Shown here piece by piece: positions 1-8,460 of a DNA stretch of 25,475 bases. The notes under the pieces were generated by a model that saw only the letters and a program-made list of their open reading frames with translations, made no database searches and was not told where the DNA came from. The stretch is from IMG/VR virus record IMGVR_UViG_3300017772_000109, positions 1 through 25,475 of that record; one strand, written 5' to 3'. This DNA comes from a virus. Every line of letters starts with the position of its first letter. The first letter of the stretch is position 1. The position numbers were made by a program, and so were the translations under genes.

Positions 1-484
1 GTTCAATGAAGTGGTCATACTTCTCTGTCACCATCTCTGCCCTCTTAACGATTGCAGGTTCATCTATAATCGTATCGAATATATCACTAGGGTCACTATA
101 GATGTTCTTTATAATGTGAGTATAACTTCTACTATGAATAGTCTCCATGAAGTCCCATGTGATAATACACGACTCAAGTTCAGGTAGAGTGACAAACGGT
201 AAAAATGCTATGGATGGCGCTCTGCCTTGAACTGAGTCAAGTAAAGTTTGATATCTTAAGTTAGATGTGAATATATGTTTTTGTGCATCTGTTAGTTGTT
301 GGTAATCACTTCTATCTTTCTGTAGTGATACTTCTTCTGGTCTCCAGAAGAATCCTAATTGTGTCTGAGTGAGTTTATCAAATATCGGATACTTGAACTC
401 ATCGAATCTTTGTGTGTTTAATTCTTCGCCAAAGAATATCTTGTTCTTTGTGAAGTCAATATTTTTCTTATTAAAAACTGTCAT
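1..484 (-). CDS. nrdB: Ribonucleotide reductase class Ia, small (beta) subunit, 3'-truncated
   Basis: This is the radical-generating subunit of aerobic ribonucleotide reductase, which works with NrdA to make dNTPs for phage DNA synthesis. About 161 N-terminal residues are present; the C-terminal part lies beyond base 1. The sequence matches E. coli/T4 NrdB closely. Diiron ligands can be placed at D83, E114 and H117, and the radical tyrosine at Y121 inside THSRSY-like context (ETIHSRSYTHI); all are shifted by one from E. coli D84, E115, H118 and Y122. The start is the ATG at 484, which shares one base with the TAA stop of the upstream 2OG oxygenase (TAATG), so translation is probably coupled. 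The remaining ligands and the C-terminal NrdA-binding tail cannot be checked here. Confidence 0.97.
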   Translation of the reverse strand, partial: MTVFNKKNIDFTKNKIFFGEELNTQRFDEFKYPIFDKLTQTQLGFFWRPEEVSLQKDRSDYQQLTDAQKHIFTSNLRYQTLLDSVQGRAPSIAFLPFVTLPELESCIITWDFMETIHSRSYTHIIKNIYSDPSDIFDTIIDEPAIVKRAEMVTEKYDHFIE

Positions 485-1419
485 TATCTCTTACTCTCTA
501 TTTCTTCTAAATCATCATAGTAATTTACGAATTGCCCATAATCTGTGGCATAGTATTTATCATTAAAGATTTTTGATTGTTCACCATATGTGTCATTGTC
601 ATTTGACCATCTATGTTCTCTACCGTCTAGGTTTAATGATGTCTTAGGGCGTCTTTCATCGCCATGATGAAAGTCTGGTATATGTTGCATCATAGAATTT
701 GAATTCACAAAATGCGAAAATATATGATAACTGTAATCACCTAAGAATTCATCTCTCCAATGTGGTATGTTAGGACCTTGATACAATAATATATCACCAG
801 GTTCTAAGTCAACTGCAATACAATTATTCTTTAGTCTGTCTCTATGATTAAAATCTTGTGATTCATTCTTAACTTGTTCTGCATCTACACCTGCATAGTT
901 CTTATCATTTCTCAACCATATTGTCCATGGTGTGTTGTCGTCTGTTTTGTAATCTAAACACAATGTTGCACTGACCTCACATGAAGGTCTATCAGTATGT
1001 GAACCAAGATAGGCACCTCTAACATACTTTCTGGTGAATGAATATGTCTCTTCTAAAGTCATGTCAAAACAGTCTTTTAGTTTCTCATGTATGTAATGAG
1101 ACAATGCATTACCCCATGGCGAACAATACTTTCCAGAACTCGTTCCCCTAGATGATTGGGGGTTCTTATATGTAATGTCATGTGTTTCTAATGTGGTTGC
1201 AGTATCGGTGTATTCTGCTGATTTCCACACATCCATCGCAAAGGTAATCATGTGTTGTGGTAAGAAGTCTCTGACAACAACATATTTGTTCTTCATAAAC
1301 TGCCATGTCATTGGGTTTGTTTTACCCCTAAGTGTAGCAGATTGTTGGTCTTTCCACTTAGCGATATTCTCGTCTACACACTTATATTCTATAGTTTTTT
1401 CATCAAATGGCACAGGCAT
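484..1419 (-). CDS. 2OG-Fe(II) dioxygenase between nrdA and nrdB
   Basis: A putative 2-oxoglutarate/Fe(II)-dependent oxygenase of 311 residues, of the prolyl-4-hydroxylase-like kind often carried by marine T4-like phages. The facial triad is visible as H141-x-D143 (GSHTDRPS) and distal H220 (NIPHWRDEF), embedded in a double-stranded beta-helix pattern (LEPGDILLYQGP). R222 or a residue nearby may bind 2-oxoglutarate. The reading frame is open up to 1527, but that would bury it deep in nrdA. I chose ATG 1419, 12 nt after a GGAG; ATG 1431 has the GGAG directly against it. The gene overlaps the nrdA end by 17 bases and the nrdB start by one base, so the three are co-translated. The substrate is unknown: protein, nucleotide or DNA base are all possible. 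Position inside the nrd operon suggests, but does not prove, a link to nucleotide metabolism. Confidence 0.85.
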   Translation of the reverse strand: MPVPFDEKTIEYKCVDENIAKWKDQQSATLRGKTNPMTWQFMKNKYVVVRDFLPQHMITFAMDVWKSAEYTDTATTLETHDITYKNPQSSRGTSSGKYCSPWGNALSHYIHEKLKDCFDMTLEETYSFTRKYVRGAYLGSHTDRPSCEVSATLCLDYKTDDNTPWTIWLRNDKNYAGVDAEQVKNESQDFNHRDRLKNNCIAVDLEPGDILLYQGPNIPHWRDEFLGDYSYHIFSHFVNSNSMMQHIPDFHHGDERRPKTSLNLDGREHRWSNDNDTYGEQSKIFNDKYYATDYGQFVNYYDDLEEIESKR

Positions 1420-3694
1420 CGCAGTCTTCATCTCCTTCTTCAATTTGTGATGGTGCAAGTTCATCTTGTACAACATCTTCGACTTTACCATCCATAGTAT
1501 TCTGGTAGTAAGAAGTCTTCCATCCATATTTATAGGTGTTCAATAAGTCTTTCGCCATTACTGACACAGGTACTTCATTGTTAGGGTATTGTTCTGGATT
1601 ATATGACCAGTTACCACTAATACCTTGGTCAAAGAACTTCTGCATCACTGCAACTACATTGATATAACCAGTGTTGTCTGGCATATCCCATAGCAATGTG
1701 TATGCACTCTTAAGAGTAGAATACTGAGGCACTATCTGTTTCAATGTACCTTTCTTACTCTTCTTAACTGAGAGATGGTCTCTAGGTGGTTCAATACCAT
1801 TAGTTGCATTACATACAACTGAAGACGATTCACTTGGCATTTGTGCTGTAAGTGTTGAGTGTCTTAAACCATGAGTCAATATCTCTGCCCTTAAATATTC
1901 CCAATCTCTAGTATATACTGGTTTCACAATTGAGTCAACATCTTTTTTGTATGTGTCAATTGGTAATAAACCTTGTGCATACTTAGTTCTGTCGAAGTAG
2001 TCACATTTACCCTTTTCTTTTGCAAGTTGATTTGATGCCCTTAGTAAGTAGTATTGAAATCTCTCAGTCAAGTCATGAACTAGTTGCCATGCCTCTGGAT
2101 CCGAATACTTGACTCTATGTTTTGCAAGATAATGTGCAAGACCAATATACCCTATACCAAGACTTCTTCTTGCGAGTGTCGACATCTCTGCCGCCTTTAC
2201 AGGATACTCTTGATAATCAATCAGTTCTTCTAAACCCCTCACTGCAAGTTCACATATGTCTTGTAGTTCATCATCTTTAACTACACCCACATTGACAGCA
2301 CTCAATATACAAAGTGCAATCTCACCCCCATGGTCATCAATGTGGTCTATTGGGTCTGTTGGCAATGTTATCTCTTGACATAGATTACTCATGTTTACTT
2401 TATCAGTAAATGAACTATGAGTATTACAATGGTCAATGTTCATAATATAGATTCTGCCAGTCTCCGCTCTTTCTTTTAATAAATCTGTAATCAATTCTCT
2501 TGCACTAACTTTTCTTTTAGGTACTGAAGTCGCTCTCTCATACTTCTCATAGAGTTCATCAAACTCTGGCGTACCAAATGCATCATATAAACCAGGTACT
2601 TCATGTGGTGAGAATAGAGTAATGTCTTCGTTCTTTAAGAATCTCTGATAGAACAATTCTGATAACTGAATACTGTAATCTAGTTTTCTAACTCTATTGT
2701 CTTCTGTACCCTTGTTGTTCTTTAAGACTATAATGTCTTCTATCTCTTGGTGCCAGATAGGGAAATGAACTGTAGCAGAACCCCCTCTTACACCATTCTG
2801 AGTACAACATCTTACTGTTGATTCGAATTTCTTTAAGAATGGAATGACACCAGTATGTTGTACTTCACCCCCTCTTATCTTTGCACCTAAACCTCTGATA
2901 CGACCTGCATTGATACCAATACCTGCCCTTTGTGCAACATATCGACCAATCGCCATATCAGATGCAAATAATGAGTCTAGTGAATCATCTGTATCGACCA
3001 GAACACATGATGCAAACTGTTTCAATGGTGTTCTAACACCTGCCATGACTGGCGTTGGTATATTAATCTTAAACATACTCACTGCATCATAGTATCTACG
3101 AACATATAGTAATCTATCGTCTGATTCATAGTCTTGAAACAATGTCATTGCAATCAACATGTACATGAACTGAGGCGTTTCAAATAGTGTACCTGTTGAC
3201 CTATCTTGAACCAAATACTTATCTACGACTTGTTGTAGACCTGCATATGTAAAGTCAAAGTCTCTACTATGTCTTAGATATGAATTGAGTTTCTTTAGTT
3301 CTTTGTCTGAGTATTTCTCTACTAGGTCTTTCGTGTATAGACCTTTGTCTATGTTTCTCTCAATCAAGTCTTGTAGGGGTGGATAAATCTCTGAGTCTTT
3401 CCACTTGGTATTGAATACTTGTTTCTGAATACCAAACAATAACAGTCTGGCAGCAACGAATTGGTAGTTAGGATTCTCTAGTGATATCAAATCACTTGCA
3501 CTCTTCACTAGAATCTTTTGAATCTCTTTTGTGGTGATACCATCAAAGAATTGTAGACCACTATTCATCTCTACTGAAGATTCAGAAACACCATTGATGC
3601 CTCTGCAAGACTTCTCTACCATTACATGTATCTTATCTAAATCGATAATTGATTTTGTGCCGTCACTCTTTATAACATTTATTTCTGCGTTCAT
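1403..3694 (-). CDS. nrdA: Ribonucleotide reductase class Ia, large (alpha) subunit
   Basis: Catalytic subunit that reduces ribonucleoside diphosphates. At 763 residues it is close to E. coli (761) and T4 NrdA. An N-terminal ATP-cone region (about residues 4-95) is followed by the ten-stranded barrel. Active-site residues are all present: C230 (equivalent of E. coli C225), N437, C439 and E441 in MSNLCQE, C462 in LCILSAVNVG, and the radical-transfer tyrosine pair in TSYYQNT. The tail DCDACAI supplies the C-terminal cysteine pair (C758, C761) re-reduced by thioredoxin or glutaredoxin. The start at 3694 forms an ATGA overlap with the primase stop. An acidic C-terminal tail carries the shuttle cysteines. 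Together with the oxygenase and NrdB it forms a translationally coupled operon. Confidence 0.98.
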   Translation of the reverse strand: MNAEINVIKSDGTKSIIDLDKIHVMVEKSCRGINGVSESSVEMNSGLQFFDGITTKEIQKILVKSASDLISLENPNYQFVAARLLLFGIQKQVFNTKWKDSEIYPPLQDLIERNIDKGLYTKDLVEKYSDKELKKLNSYLRHSRDFDFTYAGLQQVVDKYLVQDRSTGTLFETPQFMYMLIAMTLFQDYESDDRLLYVRRYYDAVSMFKINIPTPVMAGVRTPLKQFASCVLVDTDDSLDSLFASDMAIGRYVAQRAGIGINAGRIRGLGAKIRGGEVQHTGVIPFLKKFESTVRCCTQNGVRGGSATVHFPIWHQEIEDIIVLKNNKGTEDNRVRKLDYSIQLSELFYQRFLKNEDITLFSPHEVPGLYDAFGTPEFDELYEKYERATSVPKRKVSARELITDLLKERAETGRIYIMNIDHCNTHSSFTDKVNMSNLCQEITLPTDPIDHIDDHGGEIALCILSAVNVGVVKDDELQDICELAVRGLEELIDYQEYPVKAAEMSTLARRSLGIGYIGLAHYLAKHRVKYSDPEAWQLVHDLTERFQYYLLRASNQLAKEKGKCDYFDRTKYAQGLLPIDTYKKDVDSIVKPVYTRDWEYLRAEILTHGLRHSTLTAQMPSESSSVVCNATNGIEPPRDHLSVKKSKKGTLKQIVPQYSTLKSAYTLLWDMPDNTGYINVVAVMQKFFDQGISGNWSYNPEQYPNNEVPVSVMAKDLLNTYKYGWKTSYYQNTMDGKVEDVVQDELAPSQIEEGDEDCDACAI

Positions 3695-4725
3695 ATTTTC
3701 TTATACTCCATCAATTGTAATTTTGCTGAGAGACCGTAAACTGTATTACGATTGATGATTTCGATAATCTCACTTTCACTCAAACCTTTAATAATCATAT
3801 CATTTATGTCTTTGCAATCTTCTATTCTTCTATCGTTCCAGATACACACCTTGTACCCGAGGTCAATGACCTCTTCTATCTTTTTGATTATCTCGGCGTT
3901 TCTTGGTTCGTTATCATATATTAGTATTGCGTTATCTTTTATATCATCTTGTATCTTTTTAAAATCACTACCCGCTACTGCGATACTATTCGGTAGGAAT
4001 AGACTATCTATGGGTCCCTCTGTGACATAGATTGTCTTAGTCTTGTCCACTTTATTAAGATTGAAGATGAGCGGCACATCATCTCTGAATCTCATGGTCA
4101 TGTATCTCAATGGTGAGTCGTTAATAGCACGACCTGATACACCAATCAATTCACCACTCTCGTCATAGAATGGCAATATTATTCTTGGGTCTTTACCCAA
4201 TACTCTATCTCTATACTTATCTGACAACATACTAAGAGTTTGTGCCGATGATACGAACCATAAATCAGTCATTGAAGATTCTGGTATTTTTCTATCTAAG
4301 AGATAGTTCTTTGCGATTGCCTTTTCAAGAACAGGAAAGGCGATTGCCTTGAGACTGTTTTCTTTTTCAACCACAGTTTTATTTAGATTATCTGTTCGTG
4401 GGGTGAACTTAAAAGCGTTCGCCGATGGCATTTTTCTTTTAGGTTTCATACCTTTTTCTGATAGAAATTCTTTCAGATATTCTTTGTGAACTGATGGCCA
4501 ATGGTCTTTGATAAAGTTTATCGAAGATGTTGACTTACCACAGTTATGGCATTTGAAGATGAATGATTGTTCTTTGACGAAGTGAAACCCTCGTGCCTTA
4601 TATACATTCTTTTGCGAATCACCACAGTAATTGCACCTGTGATTCATCGTATTCTCGTTTGTCCATTTGGCACGGTCTAAGTAGACCATGACCATCGACA
4701 AGTATTTTCGCTCTAACCATAACAT
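3691..4725 (-). CDS. 61: DNA primase, T4 gp61-like
   Basis: Primase subunit of the phage primosome, which makes RNA primers for lagging-strand synthesis together with helicase gp41. An N-terminal zinc-binding domain has C31-x2-C34 (CNYCGDS) and C59-x2-C62 (CHNCGKS), in the same order and spacing style as T4 gp61. A Toprim catalytic core follows: E236 in YVTEGPID, the acidic cluster in IYDNEPRN (about 270-276) and an aspartate near 306. Length (344) is close to T4 gp61 (342). Homology to T4 starts almost at the first methionine, which supports ATG 4725 although no good Shine-Dalgarno is visible. Its helicase partner lies 20 kb away at the other end of the window, separated by virion-type genes. 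Confidence 0.95.
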   Translation of the reverse strand: MLWLERKYLSMVMVYLDRAKWTNENTMNHRCNYCGDSQKNVYKARGFHFVKEQSFIFKCHNCGKSTSSINFIKDHWPSVHKEYLKEFLSEKGMKPKRKMPSANAFKFTPRTDNLNKTVVEKENSLKAIAFPVLEKAIAKNYLLDRKIPESSMTDLWFVSSAQTLSMLSDKYRDRVLGKDPRIILPFYDESGELIGVSGRAINDSPLRYMTMRFRDDVPLIFNLNKVDKTKTIYVTEGPIDSLFLPNSIAVAGSDFKKIQDDIKDNAILIYDNEPRNAEIIKKIEEVIDLGYKVCIWNDRRIEDCKDINDMIIKGLSESEIIEIINRNTVYGLSAKLQLMEYKKI

Positions 4726-4759
4726 TACTACTTATTATACAGTAATTATGGTCAAAATA

Positions 4760-5578
4760 CTAGTCGGTTTTATTGATTTTGGGAACTTTCTTTTTGGGTA
4801 CTTGAATGACATATCTGTTCTCAACTACCTTTGGTTTATCTTTCTCAATCTTTCTTGCAATAAGACTTGTTGATGTTATCAATAGTAAAATCGCAAGTGG
4901 GTCAAACACAAAGATGAGTGCAAAAATCACCCACCTAACAGCGTTGTCAAGGTACTTGACACTCTCTTCCTGACCATATATCACTTCTGCAACATACTTA
5001 ATCGGACCAATCTCACCCTCTTGCATGAGTTGTTCTCTTTTGAGAGGCATCAATTCTTCATTGTACTTGACTACTTGTTCAATTATAACATCCATATCTT
5101 GTGCAATCAAGTCCCTTTCTTCTTTTTGTCTACGGTCAATGTAGTTTCTATCTTGGGGTCTTGCAGTACTAATAACTAAATCTAATCCCTCTAGTCGTGT
5201 TTCTAGTCTCTCTAGTTTACCCTCTTCACCCTCTATTCTCTTCTCTATGATTGACATCTCAAGTGAAAACGAATCACCCTTAAGTGTCTGGTCTATGTTC
5301 GCCTTTGATAAGAACCCAAAGATACCCAATGATGTAATTAACATCAATATGAAAACTGATAGGGTTAGATAATACTTCATGTAATTGAGTCTTTCCCAAA
5401 ATAGATGTAGATAGGCGGCAGTGACTATTTTACCAAACTCTAATACACCAGTCATAATGACAACTGATAACCATGCACCTGCAAATATAGTTGCAAGACC
5501 AAGAACTGAGAAATAGGCGGCGATACCTGCAATTACAAGAGAGGTACCTAGAGCCAAATAGTTTAAGAATTTTTCCAT
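4760..5578 (-). CDS. Four-helix membrane protein with central coiled coil
   Basis: Unrecognised integral membrane protein of 272 residues. Three hydrophobic segments lie near the N-terminus (about 8-28, 30-50, 70-90) and one near the C-terminus (about 214-242). Between them is a charged, heptad-like stretch (about 105-190) rich in Glu, Arg and Leu, probably a coiled coil. The tail is very basic (PKKKVPKINK). This layout could fit a lysis-related or host-membrane remodelling protein, but nothing in the sequence proves it. It starts three bases after the stop of the PAP2-domain gene, which also has hydrophobic segments, so the two are likely co-expressed. Followed by a 34-base gap before primase. 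Confidence 0.8.
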   Translation of the reverse strand: MEKFLNYLALGTSLVIAGIAAYFSVLGLATIFAGAWLSVVIMTGVLEFGKIVTAAYLHLFWERLNYMKYYLTLSVFILMLITSLGIFGFLSKANIDQTLKGDSFSLEMSIIEKRIEGEEGKLERLETRLEGLDLVISTARPQDRNYIDRRQKEERDLIAQDMDVIIEQVVKYNEELMPLKREQLMQEGEIGPIKYVAEVIYGQEESVKYLDNAVRWVIFALIFVFDPLAILLLITSTSLIARKIEKDKPKVVENRYVIQVPKKKVPKINKTD

Positions 5579-5581
5579 AAT

Positions 5582-7387
5582 TTACTTAGAGTATCTTTTT
5601 AAAAGACCGAAAATCTTCTTAGAATCTTCTTTGTTCTTTTTGAGATACTTGTTTCTACTTCTTACTAAAGGTGTGTCTGTTGATACAGCACTACCTGTAG
5701 CGTTCACTGGCGCATCTTCTTTTAAGTCATCTTTAAGATACTTTGCCATTTCATCTGCAAGTTGTATACCTGCGTTATAATCTGTTGGGTAATGCAACCC
5801 AGCTTGAACTCTTCCATATGCACATATATCAGCGGCATCTCTAAGATTACCCTCATGTTCTGGATATTTCTCTGCATAGAAGTTTGCAACCAGATATGGT
5901 TGCATTGAATGACCTGATGGATATGAAGGAGAGTTTGCAGTTCCTGTTTTCCATTTGTTAAGTTTCATATTAAGTGCTTCTGCAACTTGATATGGTCTAG
6001 GTCTGTTGAATGAATTTTTAAAGTGTCTGATTACTGGTGTACATTGGTCTACGATGTAATCCATATACTCTTCATCAAACTCTAAGTCTGAGTCTTCCAT
6101 GTATTCTTTGATATAATAACATGGGTCATCGGCACAATTGATGTATTTCTTTTTGATGTCATCTGTTGCGTTGTTTGACTCTTTGATGACTGTTTCTAAT
6201 TCTGACTTAGTTGTTTTAGAACTATTTGTAGGTGGGGGCATCATTTCTATTTCTGACCAACCATCTTCAAATATCTCTACTTTGTGATATTTGGGTTTCT
6301 TTAGTTTCTCAAATACATTGAATTGAAGTTTATCTATGTTCGATGGATTCATCAATGACTCTGTTGTTAGACCAAGTTTCTTGTCAACTTTTCTCAGTAC
6401 ATCACCAGTTGATGACCTCATACTATCTGCCCAATCGACCATTTTCTTTTTAATCTCAGCGCCTTTCTTTGTATCACCTGCACTGACTAAACCTGAATAT
6501 GTTAATGCCATTGCAAGACCAACAGGACCACCCATCCATATAGGTAGACCACCTGTTGCCATACCAGCACTCAATAAACCAATACCTTTGATACCATCTG
6601 GCGTTGCAATCAAGTCTGCGAACCCAGCGTTACCTGCAAAGGCGGCAGGTATAATAGTCAAGTCAAAATCAGATTCTATATCACCCGAGAATGACATTCT
6701 TAACCATTGTGCAATTGCGAGACTAGATACACCAACAGCACTCATAGTTGCGAGTACTTTGTTTTTCTGCATGAACTCATCTGTTTTAATTAGACCCTTT
6801 TCTAACTGTTGGAATGCCTTAGTGTCATGTATAGCGGCACCCCCTACTGTAAGAGTCTTACCCACAGTTCTAAGTGAACCCATTATGGTCTTAGATGTTG
6901 CAGTTATTGAACCACCAATCGCCTTGACTGTATTGTATACTGAAGGTTCTTTAAATGCCTTACCAATCGTTGCGATATCTAAACCTATTGCATCTTTTAA
7001 TTCACCAATGTGTTGTTTTAAGTCTGCAACTTGAGTTGGTAATGAACCACCAACATCGTTCTTAGGTTTCTCAGAAGGTGTGGCGTCCTTGTCGGGATTT
7101 GTCTTCGCTACATTCCCCTTCGGAGATTTTTTATCCGGTGCCGGTCTCGTATCACCTTGGTCGCCCTTTTTGGGCATTGATTGTAGTTTTCTTTTGAGTT
7201 CTTTTGCCTTGTCTGAATCTGGATGTGACTTGAGATAGTCTTGTTGTTTATCTGTAGACATGTCGAAGAACCATGCATCTTTCTTCTTGTCTTCTTCAAC
7301 TAGAAGTTCTTCACATATGGAGTCTATTGCATCACAATATTGTTTGTAGTCTTCATCAATATGATATAGTACTTCGTTAATATACAT
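5582..7387 (-). CDS. Large phage protein with C-terminal PAP2 phosphatase domain
   Basis: A 601-residue protein. The C-terminal 150 residues carry all three signatures of the PAP2/class A acid phosphatase superfamily: K457-x6-R464-P465 (KNSFNRPRP), P490-S-G-H493 (SYPSGHSM) and R526-x5-H532-x3-D536 (GRVQAGLHYPTD). It is therefore expected to hydrolyse a phosphomonoester or pyrophosphate through a phospho-histidine, possibly of a lipid. The N-terminus is acidic and helical with a WFFDMSTDKQQDYLKSHP element of a type I associate with other T4-like marine phage proteins. A Lys/Pro linker (about 70-110) follows, then an Ala/Gly/Ile-rich region with hydrophobic stretches (about 145-305). Early [IL]xE sites (IDE, LVE) could be prohead-protease sites. 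Starts 11 bases inside the upstream gene. The phosphatase call is firm; substrate and virion location are inferred. Confidence 0.85.
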   Translation of the reverse strand: MYINEVLYHIDEDYKQYCDAIDSICEELLVEEDKKKDAWFFDMSTDKQQDYLKSHPDSDKAKELKRKLQSMPKKGDQGDTRPAPDKKSPKGNVAKTNPDKDATPSEKPKNDVGGSLPTQVADLKQHIGELKDAIGLDIATIGKAFKEPSVYNTVKAIGGSITATSKTIMGSLRTVGKTLTVGGAAIHDTKAFQQLEKGLIKTDEFMQKNKVLATMSAVGVSSLAIAQWLRMSFSGDIESDFDLTIIPAAFAGNAGFADLIATPDGIKGIGLLSAGMATGGLPIWMGGPVGLAMALTYSGLVSAGDTKKGAEIKKKMVDWADSMRSSTGDVLRKVDKKLGLTTESLMNPSNIDKLQFNVFEKLKKPKYHKVEIFEDGWSEIEMMPPPTNSSKTTKSELETVIKESNNATDDIKKKYINCADDPCYYIKEYMEDSDLEFDEEYMDYIVDQCTPVIRHFKNSFNRPRPYQVAEALNMKLNKWKTGTANSPSYPSGHSMQPYLVANFYAEKYPEHEGNLRDAADICAYGRVQAGLHYPTDYNAGIQLADEMAKYLKDDLKEDAPVNATGSAVSTDTPLVRSRNKYLKKNKEDSKKIFGLLKRYSK

Positions 7388-8006
7388 CTTCTGCGGTAAA
7401 CAGGACTCTATCTTCCCCTATGTACCCCTCATATATTAGTACACCATAACCTATACTATGTTCTGCAACATTGGTGACTGTTGATTTTTCTGGATATATT
7501 TTGATTTCTTCATTCTCATCAAAGTTCTGTTTGATTTGAGTTCTTAGATGATAATCAGAACCATGCATTTTTAGAGAACATAGTTTACCAATGTCTTGTG
7601 CCTCTTCAATCATCTCTGGTTGAAATGCATCTTCGTCTTTCAGTAATCTATAAAAGTCTTCATACAACTGGTCTGCCTGTTCTGAATCTAAGTTAGTATG
7701 TTCTTTGAGTAAACCAAGTGCAACTGCATATGATGCCAATTGTGACTTACCACCAGGCACTTTTCTAATTAGTTTCTTTAGATTGAATACTAATCTATGT
7801 AAAGGTGTGAGAGAGTTCTTCTCTTCTTTTGTCTTGGGGTTGTTTGCAAGTTTTTGATTCTTATTTTCTGGGTCTGTTATGAACTTGACTCTTACACCAT
7901 TCTGGTCAATGAACCCAAACTTGTAGGCAGGTGTCTTCTCAAAAGGTGTTGTCAACATCTTAAGAATCCTGAATACGATTAAACTGTCTATTACTCTTCC
8001 GACCAT
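7377..8006 (-). CDS. Conserved-looking phage hypothetical protein (MVGRVIDSL...)
   Basis: Function unknown, 209 residues. The N-terminus is hydrophobic and amphipathic (MVGRVIDSLIVFRILKML), followed by TPFEKTPAYKFG and a second conserved-looking block around LHRLVFNLKKLIRKVPGGK (about 97-117). I have a recollection of similar sequences in marine T4-like phages, none with an assigned role, but cannot search. There is no Shine-Dalgarno before the ATG; instead CATAAATA, a T4-like late promoter variant, lies five bases upstream, so the mRNA may begin at or very near the start codon. An alternative start is Met17 at 7958. The end overlaps the PAP2 gene by 11 bases, suggesting one late transcription unit with it. 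Confidence 0.8.
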   Translation of the reverse strand: MVGRVIDSLIVFRILKMLTTPFEKTPAYKFGFIDQNGVRVKFITDPENKNQKLANNPKTKEEKNSLTPLHRLVFNLKKLIRKVPGGKSQLASYAVALGLLKEHTNLDSEQADQLYEDFYRLLKDEDAFQPEMIEEAQDIGKLCSLKMHGSDYHLRTQIKQNFDENEEIKIYPEKSTVTNVAEHSIGYGVLIYEGYIGEDRVLFTAEDVY

Positions 8007-8011
8007 ATATC

Positions 8012-8019
8012 TATTTATG
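8012..8019 (-). promoter_or_regulatory. Putative T4-type late promoter (CATAAATA)
   Basis: Minus-strand CATAAATA, one mismatch to TATAAATA, five bases before ATG 8006. By T4 rules (-13 to -6) the predicted start site is base 8006, the A of the ATG. Confidence 0.45.
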
Positions 8020-8031
8020 CAATCTGAATGA

Positions 8032-8403
8032 CTACAGTTCTCTCAATCGTTGTGCAAGTTTATCATCTATAGGGTAGTTTATCAACCAACCTTCTTGTAT
8101 GAGTTCAAGATATAACAACATAGTCTTTATAGATGACCAATGTTCTTCTTCTTTAATCTTAAACTGCAACATTCTCATACATGCCTCAAATCCAAACACA
8201 TTGAATAAACATATAATATGATTCAACATGAGGCGTTCTCTTAATTCACCATTCTCATGGTAACGATGAAGTAGTCGTTTTAGATATCTAAACCTACGCA
8301 AGTCTTCATTAAAGTCCTCAATGTCTTCACATTGGGGGTCATCATAATGCTTATGTGCGTATGCGTTAAAGTTTTTTGCTGTGATTTTGTCAAATAGACC
8401 CAT
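8032..8403 (-). CDS. Conserved-looking phage hypothetical protein (MGLFDKITAKNF...)
   Basis: Unknown function, 123 residues, probably all-helical. The N-terminus MGLFDKITAKNFNAYAHKHY is followed by an acidic helix and an Arg/His-rich segment (about 35-58), then a hydrophobic helical part containing LNHIICLFNVFGFEACMRML. I believe related proteins occur in T4-like marine phages, but cannot verify this. No signal peptide or clear membrane span. The ATG has no Shine-Dalgarno. It is preceded by a strong hairpin (8414-8455) whose loop and stem contain a CTAAATA late promoter, so its translation or transcription may depend on which promoter makes the mRNA. Stands alone: 57 bases from the upstream gene and 25 from the downstream one. 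Confidence 0.8.
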   Translation of the reverse strand: MGLFDKITAKNFNAYAHKHYDDPQCEDIEDFNEDLRRFRYLKRLLHRYHENGELRERLMLNHIICLFNVFGFEACMRMLQFKIKEEEHWSSIKTMLLYLELIQEGWLINYPIDDKLAQRLREL

Positions 8404-8413
8404 AATATAATTG

Positions 8414-8455
8414 TTTAGTTGTTGTGTCTACTAGTATTTAGTAGACTCAACTAAA
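8414..8455 (-). promoter_or_regulatory. Hairpin overlapped by late promoter, upstream of 8403 gene
   Basis: Two-part inverted repeat: outer arms TTTAGTTG (8414-8421) and CAACTAAA (8448-8455), inner arms GTCTACT (8426-8432) and AGTAGAC (8440-8446), seven-base loop. Minus-strand ACTAAATA (8435-8442) lies in the loop and arm; the predicted late start (about 8429) would exclude the 5' arm. There is no U tract after it in the transcript, so a simple terminator is unlikely. Confidence 0.65.
8435..8442 (-). promoter_or_regulatory. Putative late promoter (ACTAAATA)
   Basis: Minus-strand ACTAAATA, matching the CTAAATA late motif known for T4-like cyanophages. It lies 31 bases before ATG 8403 and inside the hairpin described separately. 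Confidence 0.55.
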
Positions 8456-8460
8456 GAAGT

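Noticed and set aside
1420-1527. Extended N-terminus of the 2OG oxygenase frame
   Set aside because: The extra 36 residues lie wholly within nrdA and look non-protein-like; the internal ATG with GGAG upstream is better.
1527-1534. Minus-strand TATAAATA inside the nrdA 3' end
   Set aside because: It encodes part of a Tyr-Lys-Tyr run well inside nrdA, more than 100 bases before the next start; most likely coding coincidence, although a late promoter for the oxygenase and nrdB is not excluded.
4380-4387. TCTAAATA inside the primase gene
   Set aside because: Deep in a conserved coding region and not near a downstream start.
4734-4739. TATAAT on the minus strand before primase
   Set aside because: No acceptable -35 at 16-18 bases; TTGACC nearby is only ten bases away, so not a convincing promoter.
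6336-7034. Long plus-strand open frame (232 residues) opposite the PAP2 gene
   Set aside because: Low-complexity Pro/Ile/Ala translation antisense to a better supported gene, no ribosome site, and no other plus-strand genes in the window.
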